NCBI GenBank assembly: GCA_018664265.1 | Contig: JABJOR010000227.1 | Location: 1-9,701 of the forward strand | DNA from: Rhodospirillales bacterium | GTDB lineage: Bacteria > Pseudomonadota > Alphaproteobacteria > Rhodospirillales > Casp-alpha2 | Reading direction: 5' to 3' | Length of the DNA stretch: 9,701 nucleotides | In this document: positions 1 to 7,373 of the stretch, in pieces | Numbering within the stretch: the first letter of the stretch is position 1 | How the letters are laid out: each line of letters begins with the position of its first letter | Program-made: the position numbers and the translations under genes | Notes under the pieces: generated by a model | Told to the model about the DNA's origin: nothing | What the model saw: the letters and a program-made list of their open reading frames with translations, nothing else | The model's database searches: none

Positions 1-508
1 CCACTTTATGGGATGGCATATTCAGCGGATGATTAAATGGTGTAATGGCCGAAATCGCGGTCAAAGGATCACGGGTCGTGAAAATTCGGCGTGCTTTACC
101 CTGTGGCGTAATATCGCAAGAATAGGACTCGCCATCATCAATAATAGCCAACTGTGCAGACAGTGTGAACACGTCATAGGCACGGCCCACTTCATAGAGT
201 GAATCCTTTTTGCAAATCCCGCATTCTGCGGTAATGACATCCGAAATTTCATCCTTGCGAGACTCAAGAATTTCAGCAGCGCGAAATAAGATTTGCTGGC
301 GGTCATAGCGGGTTAGAGCAGGCTCATAATCAGCTGCAATTTGAAAAGCTTCACGGATTTGTTCCGATGTGGCACGGGGTGCTGTACCAACGACTTCTCC
401 GGTATAGGGATTAAAAATTTCAAACGTACGCTCTGAGTCTACTTTTTTACCAGCAATGCGCATAGATTCATGACGAACAGCGGTGGGTTTTGATGAAAAA
501 TCATTCAT
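1..508 (-). CDS. phnY: Phosphonoacetaldehyde dehydrogenase, N-terminal part (runs off left edge)
   Basis: The reading frame opens at ATG 508-506 and stays open to the window edge, giving 169 residues of a longer protein (family about 480 residues). The visible part is the N-terminal half of the NAD-binding domain of the aldehyde dehydrogenase superfamily: an early [11 protein letters not shown] segment (about 31-41) and [15 protein letters not shown] (about 155-169), whose N159 corresponds to the conserved Asn of the active-site tunnel. The catalytic Cys and Glu lie outside the window. The PFNHPLN wording and the position 18 bp downstream of phnA indicate PhnY, which oxidises phosphonoacetaldehyde to phosphonoacetate with NAD+ in the cytosol. 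An AGGA ribosome site lies 9 nt ahead of the ATG, inside the phnA-phnY gap. The general family is certain; substrate specificity is inferred from context. Confidence 0.88.
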   Translation of the reverse strand, partial: MNDFSSKPTAVRHESMRIAGKKVDSERTFEIFNPYTGEVVGTAPRATSEQIREAFQIAADYEPALTRYDRQQILFRAAEILESRKDEISDVITAECGICKKDSLYEVGRAYDVFTLSAQLAIIDDGESYSCDITPQGKARRIFTTRDPLTAISAITPFNHPLNMPSHKV

Positions 509-526
509 GTGGTTGGTCCTAACAAA

Positions 527-1774
527 TCAGCTCTGCAAGTGATTAAGGGCTATGTTAAAAATATCGAAATTACGCAAGCGTCCTTGTTCAGCGCCCGGAG
601 TAACAGGTTTACTGAAGATCAATGGAACACGTTGTTCAGATATGCCGCCGTGAGAGCGAAGTGGTTCATTCAACCCGGAGAGATCGTGCCGGGCAGGGGC
701 CGTACCAATCGCGGTATCAGCCACTGAAATGATCACAAGATCACCAACCAACTCAGGTGGCAGCTCGAAACGCTCGCAAGCTTCTGCATTGGTCAAGGCA
801 ACCTCAACACCTTCAATGGCTTCAATCTTTTTGCACAGATCGACCATGTCGGTGCCTTCCGGAAGATAAACTGTTCCGTATCCGCCAAGGGCTCCATGAT
901 GGACAACGTACGGGTCCGTAATCGGAAGGATTACCCGGGCAACACCTTCACCGAGCCAGTCATCCATGACTTCTTGCAGATAAACGACTTTAGGCTGCCC
1001 ATCAGCAGTGTTGTGTTTGGCATTCATACCGTGATCAGCCGTGATTGCGATCGTAGCACCTAGCGCATCAAGCTGTTTCCAGTAACCATCCATCATCACA
1101 TAAAAACTGTTCGCACCTTCACTGCCCGGAGCATGCTTATGCTGAACGTAATCAGTCGTAGACAGATACATAAGATCAGGGCGACGACTTTCCAGTAATT
1201 TAACACCGGCTGCAAAAATGAATTCTGACAATTCGGCGCTGTAAACGGATGGAACAGGTTTACCAACCATTTCCAAAACATTTTCAATGCCATTTTCAGC
1301 CAGTGTCACCTGATCAGATTTTTCCGAAGAAAAGGCAAGTGCACGACCACTGGTAAAATCCAATCCTTTACCGAGAAGGGTGCGCAACTTGTCTTTGGCA
1401 GTCACCACGGCGACGCTACCACCTGCATCATGAAAGGATTTCATAATAGTATCGACCCGCAAATACTTCGGATCGTTCATCATGACTTCTTCCCCTGAAT
1501 CAGGATCAAGAATGAAATTGCCACAGATGCCGTGAACAGCTGGGGGACACCCCGTCACAATGGATAAGTTATTCGGGTTTGTAAAAGAAGGCACAACACA
1601 ATCAGCCCGTAGATCAGAACCATTCGCTAACATCTTCTGCGTAAATGGCATGACGCCAGCTTTAATTGCTTCTTCAATGTACGCAGGCTGTGAGCCATCA
1701 ACGCATACCACCACAAGCGGGTTTTCAGGCCAGGTATATTCGCGGCCATTTACCGTCAAAGGGGTTTTGCTCAT
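527..1774 (-). CDS. phnA: Phosphonoacetate hydrolase
   Basis: This 415-residue protein is a member of the alkaline phosphatase superfamily. PhnA hydrolyses the C-P bond of phosphonoacetate to acetate and phosphate using two zinc ions and a Thr nucleophile. The expected ligands are all visible with family spacing: D26, nucleophile T65 in PSFTNPNN, D208 and H212 in TTDYVQHKH, D247-H248 in TADHG, and H375 in RSHGG. Length matches characterised PhnA enzymes (just over 400 residues), and no signal peptide is seen, so it is cytosolic. The ATG at 1774 has AAGGA 8 nt upstream. It sits 30 bp after phnW and 18 bp before phnY, with no terminator between them, so the three are very likely cotranscribed. 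It is the last step of the pathway and the one that releases phosphate. Confidence 0.95.
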   Translation of the reverse strand: MSKTPLTVNGREYTWPENPLVVVCVDGSQPAYIEEAIKAGVMPFTQKMLANGSDLRADCVVPSFTNPNNLSIVTGCPPAVHGICGNFILDPDSGEEVMMNDPKYLRVDTIMKSFHDAGGSVAVVTAKDKLRTLLGKGLDFTSGRALAFSSEKSDQVTLAENGIENVLEMVGKPVPSVYSAELSEFIFAAGVKLLESRRPDLMYLSTTDYVQHKHAPGSEGANSFYVMMDGYWKQLDALGATIAITADHGMNAKHNTADGQPKVVYLQEVMDDWLGEGVARVILPITDPYVVHHGALGGYGTVYLPEGTDMVDLCKKIEAIEGVEVALTNAEACERFELPPELVGDLVIISVADTAIGTAPARHDLSGLNEPLRSHGGISEQRVPLIFSKPVTPGAEQGRLRNFDIFNIALNHLQS

Positions 1775-1804
1775 ATATTCATTCCTTATGTTAATGAAAT
1801 CATG

Positions 1805-2923
1805 TCAGGTAGCAGGGGTGCCGGATGTTACGCCCATATCACTGAGAGTTTTTTTGATCACCGCCAAAGCGTTGTTCATGTGGGTGTCATCCAAAGCACC
1901 GATACAGCCAATACGGAAGCTTGGCGCAACAGTTAATTTGCCCGGATAGATCACGTATCCTTCGTCTTTAAGATTGTCATAGAAGGTTTCAAAAACAAAA
2001 GCAGGATCGGCAGCCATTTTGAAGGTCACGATGATCGGGGCCTGTAATTCATCAGGCAGCAAGGTTTCAAAACCCAGTTCGCGCATACCTTCTGTCAGAA
2101 TACGACAGTTGTTGCTGTAACGTTTGTTTCGCCCTGTAACGCCACCAGAGGCTTCATACTGGGTAATGGCACTGTCAAAGGCTGCTATAACATGGGTTGG
2201 CGGGGTAAAACGCCATTGCTTATTGGCTTCCATGGAAACCCATTGCTCATAAAGATCAAGGCTAAGGGAATGCGCATTGCCCTGGCATTTTTCCAAAACA
2301 GTTTTGCGGATAACCGCAAAGCCCATGCCCGGGACACCTTCAAGGCATTTATTGGAAGAGGCCATGATGGCATCAAACTTGATCTCTTTTGCGCTAACCG
2401 GAATGGCACCAAATGCGCTCATGCTATCAATGATCAGGCTGCGATCATGCTTGTCTGCAATGCTAGCAACATCGGCAATCGGGTTGAGAATACCAGATGT
2501 TGTTTCACAGTGAATAACGCAAACGTGGGAAATACCCTTATCAGCGCTCAGCGTTTCATCAAGAGCGCCCAAATCAACCGGGGTATCTTCCGGGGTTTCA
2601 ATTGTTATGTAGGAGCGATTTGCATAATCAAGAATTTTGGTCATGCGAACACCGTACGCACCATTAATCAGGATCAATGCTTTACCATCACGTGGGATCA
2701 AAGTGCACAGGGCTGCCTCAACAGAAAATGTGCCGCTACCTTGCAATGGGACACAAACGTGGGTGCCTTCGGCATCAGCGATGCGGACAACTGCGTCACG
2801 AACACGCGCATTCATCTCGATGAAGGATGCATCTCGTGAACCCCAATCATGAAGCATGGCTTCCTTGGTCTGCATTGATGTGGTTAGCGGGCCTGGTGTC
2901 AGCAACCAAGGGTCTTGTGACAT
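1805..2923 (-). CDS. phnW: 2-aminoethylphosphonate:pyruvate aminotransferase
   Basis: PhnW transfers the amino group of AEP to pyruvate, giving phosphonoacetaldehyde and L-alanine. From the chosen start it is 372 residues, the usual family length. It opens with MSQDPWLLTPGPLTTS, the typical PhnW N-terminus, and carries the class V aminotransferase signature: D166 in IDSMSAFG, which pairs with the pyridine nitrogen of PLP, and K192 in SSNKCLEGVPGMGF, the Schiff-base lysine. The frame is open back to an ATG at 2968, but the start at 2923 is preferred because AGGAG lies 8 nt before it and the extra 15 residues match nothing expected. A 111-bp gap separates it from pbfA, the largest internal gap in the cluster, and holds a repeated regulatory element, so phnW probably heads a phnW-phnA-phnY unit. 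Confidence 0.95.
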   Translation of the reverse strand: MSQDPWLLTPGPLTTSMQTKEAMLHDWGSRDASFIEMNARVRDAVVRIADAEGTHVCVPLQGSGTFSVEAALCTLIPRDGKALILINGAYGVRMTKILDYANRSYITIETPEDTPVDLGALDETLSADKGISHVCVIHCETTSGILNPIADVASIADKHDRSLIIDSMSAFGAIPVSAKEIKFDAIMASSNKCLEGVPGMGFAVIRKTVLEKCQGNAHSLSLDLYEQWVSMEANKQWRFTPPTHVIAAFDSAITQYEASGGVTGRNKRYSNNCRILTEGMRELGFETLLPDELQAPIIVTFKMAADPAFVFETFYDNLKDEGYVIYPGKLTVAPSFRIGCIGALDDTHMNNALAVIKKTLSDMGVTSGTPAT

Positions 2924-2931
2924 GTTGAACG

Positions 2932-2936
2932 CTCCT
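2932..2936 (-). promoter_or_regulatory. Ribosome binding site fixing the phnW start
   Basis: The coding strand reads AGGAG followed by 8 nt and then the ATG at 2923. This spacing is near ideal and supports 2923 over the longer in-frame ATG at 2968. Seen directly in the sequence. Confidence 0.75.
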
Positions 2937-2975
2937 GTTCGTAACAAAGTGAATGAAGTTAATTTCACGCACTAT

Positions 2976-3001
2976 CGGTCATAAACGGTCAAAAAGCCAC
3001 A
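2976..3001 (-). promoter_or_regulatory. Putative phnW promoter/operator element
   Basis: On the coding strand this stretch reads TGTGGCTTTTTGACCG, then TTTA, then a second TGACCG. The first 16 bases match 15/16 with a stretch upstream of the binding protein gene (8475-8490). The distance to the start codon is also similar, about 62 nt here and 57 nt there. TTGACC could be a -35 box, but no convincing -10 follows at 17 nt (a weak TGAAAT at 19 nt). The TGTGGC part would then lie just upstream, where an activator or an overlapping repressor could bind. A CACAAA-N10-TTTGTG dyad (2998-3019) overlaps its upstream edge. Function is inferred from conservation and position. Confidence 0.5.
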
Positions 3002-3034
3002 AAAAAGTTCAAATTTGTGTGAAAAAAATTTCTA

Positions 3035-4432
3035 TTAAGATTCACTCGATATTGCATCTTCTATGATGCTAAACGCATGATCTATATCGCTTTTTGTGGT
3101 AATAAGAGGTGGATAAAGAGTTAAAACATTACCCATACTATTTTTGAAACTGAGACCATTTTCCAAACACCGGTAAAGAATTCGATCTGCCGCAAGTGAA
3201 TTTGGTGTTTTATCACCGCTACCAGCAACAATCTCGATTCCCATAACAAGCCCCAATCCACGAACGTCACCGATAATATCCTGACGTTCTTTCATTTCAT
3301 GAAGACGTTCAAGTGCGTAAGTTCCAACCGTAGCTGCATTTTCAACAAGGTTTTCATCTTGAATAATTTGGATAGTTGTCAAAGCTGCCCGACAAGTTAC
3401 GGGGTTTTTTTCGTGCGTGTAATGTCCAATGGATTTTTCTCCGGCAATATCGAGATCCGGGTGGGCAATCATGGCAGCGATTGGCAAGATGCCACCCCCC
3501 AGGCTTTTCCCACAGACCAGAATATCCGGGACGACATCAAAATGTTCGCACGAAAACATCCGCCCAGTTTTGCCCAAACCATTAGGGATTTCATCAAAAA
3601 TCAATAAAGTCCCGGCATCGTTGCAAGCTTTGCGAACACTCTGCCAAAATCCCGGTGGTGGAATATAGGGAACGGCGCGAACGGGCTCCGCAATCACGGC
3701 TGACACATCACCTTCTTTTTCCAGCACATATTTGATCATGTTTGCACAAGCAAGCCCGCACAGTTCATGATTGGCTATCCCTTCACGATCTTCATGACCA
3801 TAGGGACAGCGGTAACAGGCAAAGGGCGCGACATGTTCCGTTCCAGGAAGCAGGGGGCCGATTGGATTGCCACGAAACAACTCCTCCCCACCAACGCTCG
3901 TTCCGCCAAAGCCTGCACCATGAAACGAATCCCAAAACGATATGGTTTTATGACGCCTGGTTGCCATGCGCGCTAATTTCATTGCCATTTCGATAGCGTC
4001 AGAGCCACCCGTAGATAGTAATATCCGCCCAAGATCGCCCGGCGTAATCTCACCCAGTCTTCGTGCCAACTCGACGGCTGGGTCACACGTAAATCGGCGT
4101 GGACTAAACGGTAGATCATCCATCTGCTTTTTGATGGCTTCAATCAGTCTTGGATGCCCATACCCAATATGATGAACATTGTTGCCGTGAAAATCCATGT
4201 ATCGCCGACCACTGGTATCTTCAATCCATAACCCTTCAGCCTTTTTGATGGCTGACAAACAAGGGGTAGATAGGGATTGTTTTAAAAACAGCTCAGCATC
4301 ATCTTGCAACAAACGCTTCGTTACCGGATCAGTTTGCTTTTCCTGCCATTTGATACGGTTTGGGCTCAGGTTATTATCACCTTCGCCCTGAGAAGATAGG
4401 GAAGATTGAATATCATCGTTCTGATTATTCAT
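3035..4432 (-). CDS. pbfA: Probable (R)-1-hydroxy-2-aminoethylphosphonate ammonia-lyase
   Basis: This 465-residue PLP enzyme belongs to the class III aminotransferase fold. Visible landmarks are MDFHGNNVHHIGYGHPRLIEA (about 79-99) near the N-terminus, the STGGSDAIE phosphate-binding segment (about 140-148), D280-E281 in IFDEIPNGLGKTG, and the Schiff-base lysine K309 in LVCGKSLGGG. A Cys-rich CYRCPYGH stretch (206-213) is shared with several members of the fold. In AEP clusters this family is PbfA, which eliminates ammonia from (R)-1-hydroxy-2-AEP to give phosphonoacetaldehyde, bypassing PhnW, which does not accept the hydroxylated substrate. It begins 32 bp after the permease gene with only a weak AG-rich ribosome site, and lies just before phnW. 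Alternatives are an omega-aminotransferase or another phospho-lyase; the FHGNN wording and the neighbourhood favour PbfA. Confidence 0.82.
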   Translation of the reverse strand: MNNQNDDIQSSLSSQGEGDNNLSPNRIKWQEKQTDPVTKRLLQDDAELFLKQSLSTPCLSAIKKAEGLWIEDTSGRRYMDFHGNNVHHIGYGHPRLIEAIKKQMDDLPFSPRRFTCDPAVELARRLGEITPGDLGRILLSTGGSDAIEMAMKLARMATRRHKTISFWDSFHGAGFGGTSVGGEELFRGNPIGPLLPGTEHVAPFACYRCPYGHEDREGIANHELCGLACANMIKYVLEKEGDVSAVIAEPVRAVPYIPPPGFWQSVRKACNDAGTLLIFDEIPNGLGKTGRMFSCEHFDVVPDILVCGKSLGGGILPIAAMIAHPDLDIAGEKSIGHYTHEKNPVTCRAALTTIQIIQDENLVENAATVGTYALERLHEMKERQDIIGDVRGLGLVMGIEIVAGSGDKTPNSLAADRILYRCLENGLSFKNSMGNVLTLYPPLITTKSDIDHAFSIIEDAISSES

Positions 4433-4464
4433 CGAGGCACTTTCAGATTATTCGTCGATATGAG

Positions 4465-6180
4465 CTAACGTGCCCGCCAAGCCTGAGTTTTCTTATGCAA
4501 CTGCCAGGTAATAACGGCATGAATTCCTCGTGCAGCCAAACATGTATAGGCAATCATCAATGCCATAGCCGCCGCCGGGGCAATATCACCCGCGTCATCC
4601 ATATTCAAAACGGCTATTGAAGCTAAAGTCGTGTCGGAAGCATAAATAAATACAACGGCCGATACGGTGGTCATGGCATTCATGAACAGATAAATAGAAA
4701 CATCAAAGATAGCAGGCATGCAAACTGGCACCGTTACTCTTGAGAACGTTTTATAGAAAGGTGTTTTTAATGATTGTGATACAGATTCAAATTCAGGATC
4801 CATCTGTTTCAAGGCCGTCACGGCTGTCAGATGACTAACGGTGTAAAAGTGTGTAACCGACGCCAGAACCAGAATGGCCATGGTTCCATAAATGAAGTTA
4901 AACGGATTTGCCGGGTTATTGAAAAAGAAGATGTAAGCAAGACCCAACACCATGCCGGGAACCGCCAACGGTATAATGGCAATCATGTGCAAAGCAGTAC
5001 GACCAGCACCAAAACCTCGGCCTTTTTCAACCAGATATGCGCCAAAGAAAATAACGATGGTTCCAAAAAACGCCGTATAGAGCCCCATACGGATTGAATT
5101 GTAATAGGCATCCCACCCGCCACCATCCATGACATCAAAGTTATAATTGTCGAGTGTCAGGGTTAAATTATAGGGCCAGAATTTTACCAGTGCGGCATAT
5201 TGAGCCATGCCAACCATACCCAGAATAATAATGGCTACGATCAGGCAAAAAAGGAACAAAACAGTATCACGCATCATATCAGATTTAGGAGTGTATGGAA
5301 CGGCCCGTGCAGATAAAAGAGCAACCTGCTTGCGCTGGACAATACGATCAACTGTGAAGGCAATAATGGCGGGGATTAACAAAACAACGGATACAACAGC
5401 GCCCATCTGAAAGTTCTGTTGCCCAATGACCTGTTTATAGATATCGGTTGCAAGCATGTTGTAATTGCCACCGATTACTTTGGGGACACCGAAATCTGTG
5501 AAAATCAATGTGAAAGCAACAAACCCGGCGCTGATCAAACCATACTTGCAGCCAGGCAGGGTCACGGTAAAGAAGGTTTTTAACTTGCTGGTCCTGAGAG
5601 ATTCGGCTGCTTCATAAAGACGCGCGTCCGTAATGGAAAGCGCCGTAATAACGATCATCAAAACATGCGGAAACACCCAATAGCTGGACCCGATAGTGAT
5701 CCCGATGGGGCCGTATATTTTCTCGCCCATCAACAACCCTTTTGCAACGCCTTGATTACCAAACCAGTATACAAGCGAAATCCCGCCAAGCAGGGAAGGG
5801 GTCAGCAATGGAACAAGAGAGACCAGTCGAAAAAATCTTTTAAGCGGAATGCAGGACCGCGTCAGCGCGTAGCCATAAATAAATGCAGTTATCAAAACAA
5901 TGAAGGTCGCAATTATTGAAATTTCCAAACTGTTGAAAATTGACAAAAACAAGGCTGGCGTTGAAAAGTATTCTGCAAAATTTTGCAAACCGATAAAATC
6001 GCCAGCTTTATTCTCGAAGCTTTTTGAAAGCATGGTGTAGAGAGGAAGTATAATTGCGAAAATTAAAAATATTGCAATCGCGCCCATGCTTAGACGCATA
6101 ATTATATCATCACGGCTGAGCGTTGGCCGAATGGGTGCTGCAGGAGAAGTTGTTATTGTGGTTGAGACTGTATCAGTCAT
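4465..6180 (-). CDS. Fused ABC transporter permease for 2-aminoethylphosphonate (PhnU2/AepW type)
   Basis: This 571-residue inner-membrane protein is a tandem duplication of an ABC permease domain, with about twelve hydrophobic segments. Each half has its own cytoplasmic EAA-type loop that contacts the ATPase: EAAESLRTSKLKTFFTVTLP (190-209) and the diverged FESVSQSLKTPFYKTFSRVTVP (464-485). The first transmembrane segment is around 31-51, after a polar cytoplasmic N-terminus, and a polar linker (about 277-302) joins the halves. Single-chain permeases of this kind occur in iron(III) and phosphonate transporters of the FbpB/PhnU2 group, whereas Salmonella uses separate PhnU and PhnV. The start ATG lies 3 bp past the ATPase stop (TGA GCC ATG), so translation is probably coupled. 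AEP as substrate is inferred from the surrounding enzymes and the partner proteins. Confidence 0.88.
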   Translation of the reverse strand: MTDTVSTTITTSPAAPIRPTLSRDDIIMRLSMGAIAIFLIFAIILPLYTMLSKSFENKAGDFIGLQNFAEYFSTPALFLSIFNSLEISIIATFIVLITAFIYGYALTRSCIPLKRFFRLVSLVPLLTPSLLGGISLVYWFGNQGVAKGLLMGEKIYGPIGITIGSSYWVFPHVLMIVITALSITDARLYEAAESLRTSKLKTFFTVTLPGCKYGLISAGFVAFTLIFTDFGVPKVIGGNYNMLATDIYKQVIGQQNFQMGAVVSVVLLIPAIIAFTVDRIVQRKQVALLSARAVPYTPKSDMMRDTVLFLFCLIVAIIILGMVGMAQYAALVKFWPYNLTLTLDNYNFDVMDGGGWDAYYNSIRMGLYTAFFGTIVIFFGAYLVEKGRGFGAGRTALHMIAIIPLAVPGMVLGLAYIFFFNNPANPFNFIYGTMAILVLASVTHFYTVSHLTAVTALKQMDPEFESVSQSLKTPFYKTFSRVTVPVCMPAIFDVSIYLFMNAMTTVSAVVFIYASDTTLASIAVLNMDDAGDIAPAAAMALMIAYTCLAARGIHAVITWQLHKKTQAWRAR

Positions 6181-6183
6181 GGC

Positions 6184-7263
6184 TCAGGACTCTGAATAAA
6201 GCTGGATAAATTGAGCAGGGAAGCGCACTGGTAGTTTACTTCCTATCTCAATATTCTTACGACGAACCAGATTTACCGAGAAATCAGCGTATAATTCATG
6301 CCCTGATAAAACATCGCCCCCCAAATCAGCCCGATAGAAAGACCCAAGAAATTCCAGGTATTTAACATCAAGCTCGATGATATTTTCATCCCCTTCATTC
6401 ATATCTTGCGCATTTACATCTTCTGGGCGTATAGCAACAACGACGCTATCACCTTCCTTAAAACCATCCGTTTTACAATTCAGAGAAGCCCCGCCAACTA
6501 AAACAGAACCTGTGCCACTTACTTTACCGGGGATAAAATTCATAGTTCCAATAAAATCAGCAACAAAAGCGCTTGCAGGATTACTATAAATTTCTTCTGG
6601 TGTGCCAATTTGTTCAATAACACCATCATTCATGACAACAATGCGATCGGCCATGGTTAAAGCTTCTTCCTGATCGTGCGTCACCATAATCGTTGTGACA
6701 CCAAGGGTGCGTTGCAAATCTTTTATTTCATGACGTAAATGCACACGAACACGAGCGTCAAGGGCGCTGAGAGGTTCGTCGAGCAACAACAGGCCAGGAG
6801 ACATTGCCATTGCACGGGCCAATGCAACGCGCTGTTGTTGGCCACCGGATAATTGCGCAGGATACTTAATTCCCTGATCATTAAGCCCAACAAGTTCTAA
6901 TAATTCAGTTACACGGGCATCAATAGCAGCCTTTGGCATTTTTACATTTTCAAGACCGTAACTGACATTTTTGAGGATCGTTAAATTAGGGAACAAAGCA
7001 TAGGACTGAAAAACGATACCAAAATCACGCTCGGAAGGAGGCAATGCAGAAATATCGCGCCCATCTTGTTCAATATGACCTGAAGTTTGAATATCCAGCC
7101 CGGCAATTGCTCGAAGCAAAGTTGTTTTTCCACACCCGGATGGTCCTAAAAAACAGACAAACTCGCCTTCATAAACTTCGAGTGAGACATCCTGTAAAGC
7201 TGTGAAGTCACCAAATTTTTTAAACAGGTTTTGAATTTTTAAAAAAGTTTCTTGCTGTGACAT
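6184..7263 (-). CDS. ABC transporter ATP-binding protein for 2-aminoethylphosphonate (PhnT2/AepV type)
   Basis: This 359-residue ATPase energises uptake. All nucleotide-site motifs are present: Walker A GPSGCGKT (40-47), Q-loop Q86, signature LSGGQQQR (138-145), Walker B LLLLDEP with D162-E163, D-loop SALDA and switch H196 in VTHDQEE. After the nucleotide-binding domain (about 1-240), the C-terminal 115 residues form a TOBE-type regulatory domain, as in PotA/FbpC-like ATPases. ATG 7263 was chosen. The frame extends to TTG 7275, but that codon directly abuts the only purine-rich stretch (GGAAGA), which serves the ATG better despite a spacing of about 13 nt. It follows phnS after 110 bp containing a strong hairpin, and precedes the permease by 3 bp. 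Substrate assignment rests on context. Confidence 0.88.
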   Translation of the reverse strand: MSQQETFLKIQNLFKKFGDFTALQDVSLEVYEGEFVCFLGPSGCGKTTLLRAIAGLDIQTSGHIEQDGRDISALPPSERDFGIVFQSYALFPNLTILKNVSYGLENVKMPKAAIDARVTELLELVGLNDQGIKYPAQLSGGQQQRVALARAMAMSPGLLLLDEPLSALDARVRVHLRHEIKDLQRTLGVTTIMVTHDQEEALTMADRIVVMNDGVIEQIGTPEEIYSNPASAFVADFIGTMNFIPGKVSGTGSVLVGGASLNCKTDGFKEGDSVVVAIRPEDVNAQDMNEGDENIIELDVKYLEFLGSFYRADLGGDVLSGHELYADFSVNLVRRKNIEIGSKLPVRFPAQFIQLYSES

Positions 7264-7319
7264 CTTTAGGGGCAATCTTCCATGAATGAATAAATAAACA
7301 AATTTTATGCGTCACGTAA

Positions 7320-7347
7320 CCAGCCGTTCTTATTAAAGAACGGCTGG
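7320..7347 (-). terminator. Intercistronic 12-bp hairpin between binding protein and ATPase genes
   Basis: The left arm CCAGCCGTTCTT (7320-7331) and right arm AAGAACGGCTGG (7336-7347) pair perfectly over 12 bp around a 4-nt loop. It lies 26 bp after the phnS stop codon. Neither strand shows a U-run directly after the stem: the phnS transcript continues TTACGTGACGC. It therefore looks less like a full intrinsic terminator than a 3'-end stabiliser or partial terminator, of the kind common after genes of periplasmic binding proteins, which are needed in excess of their membrane partners. The structure is seen directly; the role is inferred. Confidence 0.7.
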
Positions 7348-7373
7348 CATACGCATTTCAAATCGACAGCTTA

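Noticed and set aside
61..306. Small minus-strand frame of 81 codons
   Set aside because: It is out of frame within phnY, whose own frame is open from 508 to the edge and shows clear aldehyde dehydrogenase motifs.
2192..2839. 215-codon open frame on the plus strand
   Set aside because: It lies wholly opposite phnW, whose catalytic residues and length are intact. The product has no recognisable domain and looks like an antisense shadow.
2924..2968. Fifteen-residue N-terminal extension of phnW from ATG 2968
   Set aside because: The ATG at 2923 has AGGAG at 8 nt and gives the family-typical N-terminus and length; the extension matches no known part of PhnW.
2976..2995. Pho box upstream of phnW
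   Set aside because: A PhoB site needs CTGTCAT-like heptamers at 11-bp period. Here the half-sites are TGACCG at 10-bp period with poor match to the consensus.
2990..3025. Intrinsic terminator after pbfA
   Set aside because: The possible CACAAA/TTTGTG stem has only six AT-rich pairs with a 10-nt loop, and the T-runs on both sides are simply AT-rich sequence. The overlap with the conserved element suggests a regulatory dyad instead.
7264..7275. TTG start at 7275 for the ATPase gene
   Set aside because: The purine-rich stretch directly abuts the TTG, so it cannot act as its ribosome site, and ATG 7263 gives a normal N-terminus.
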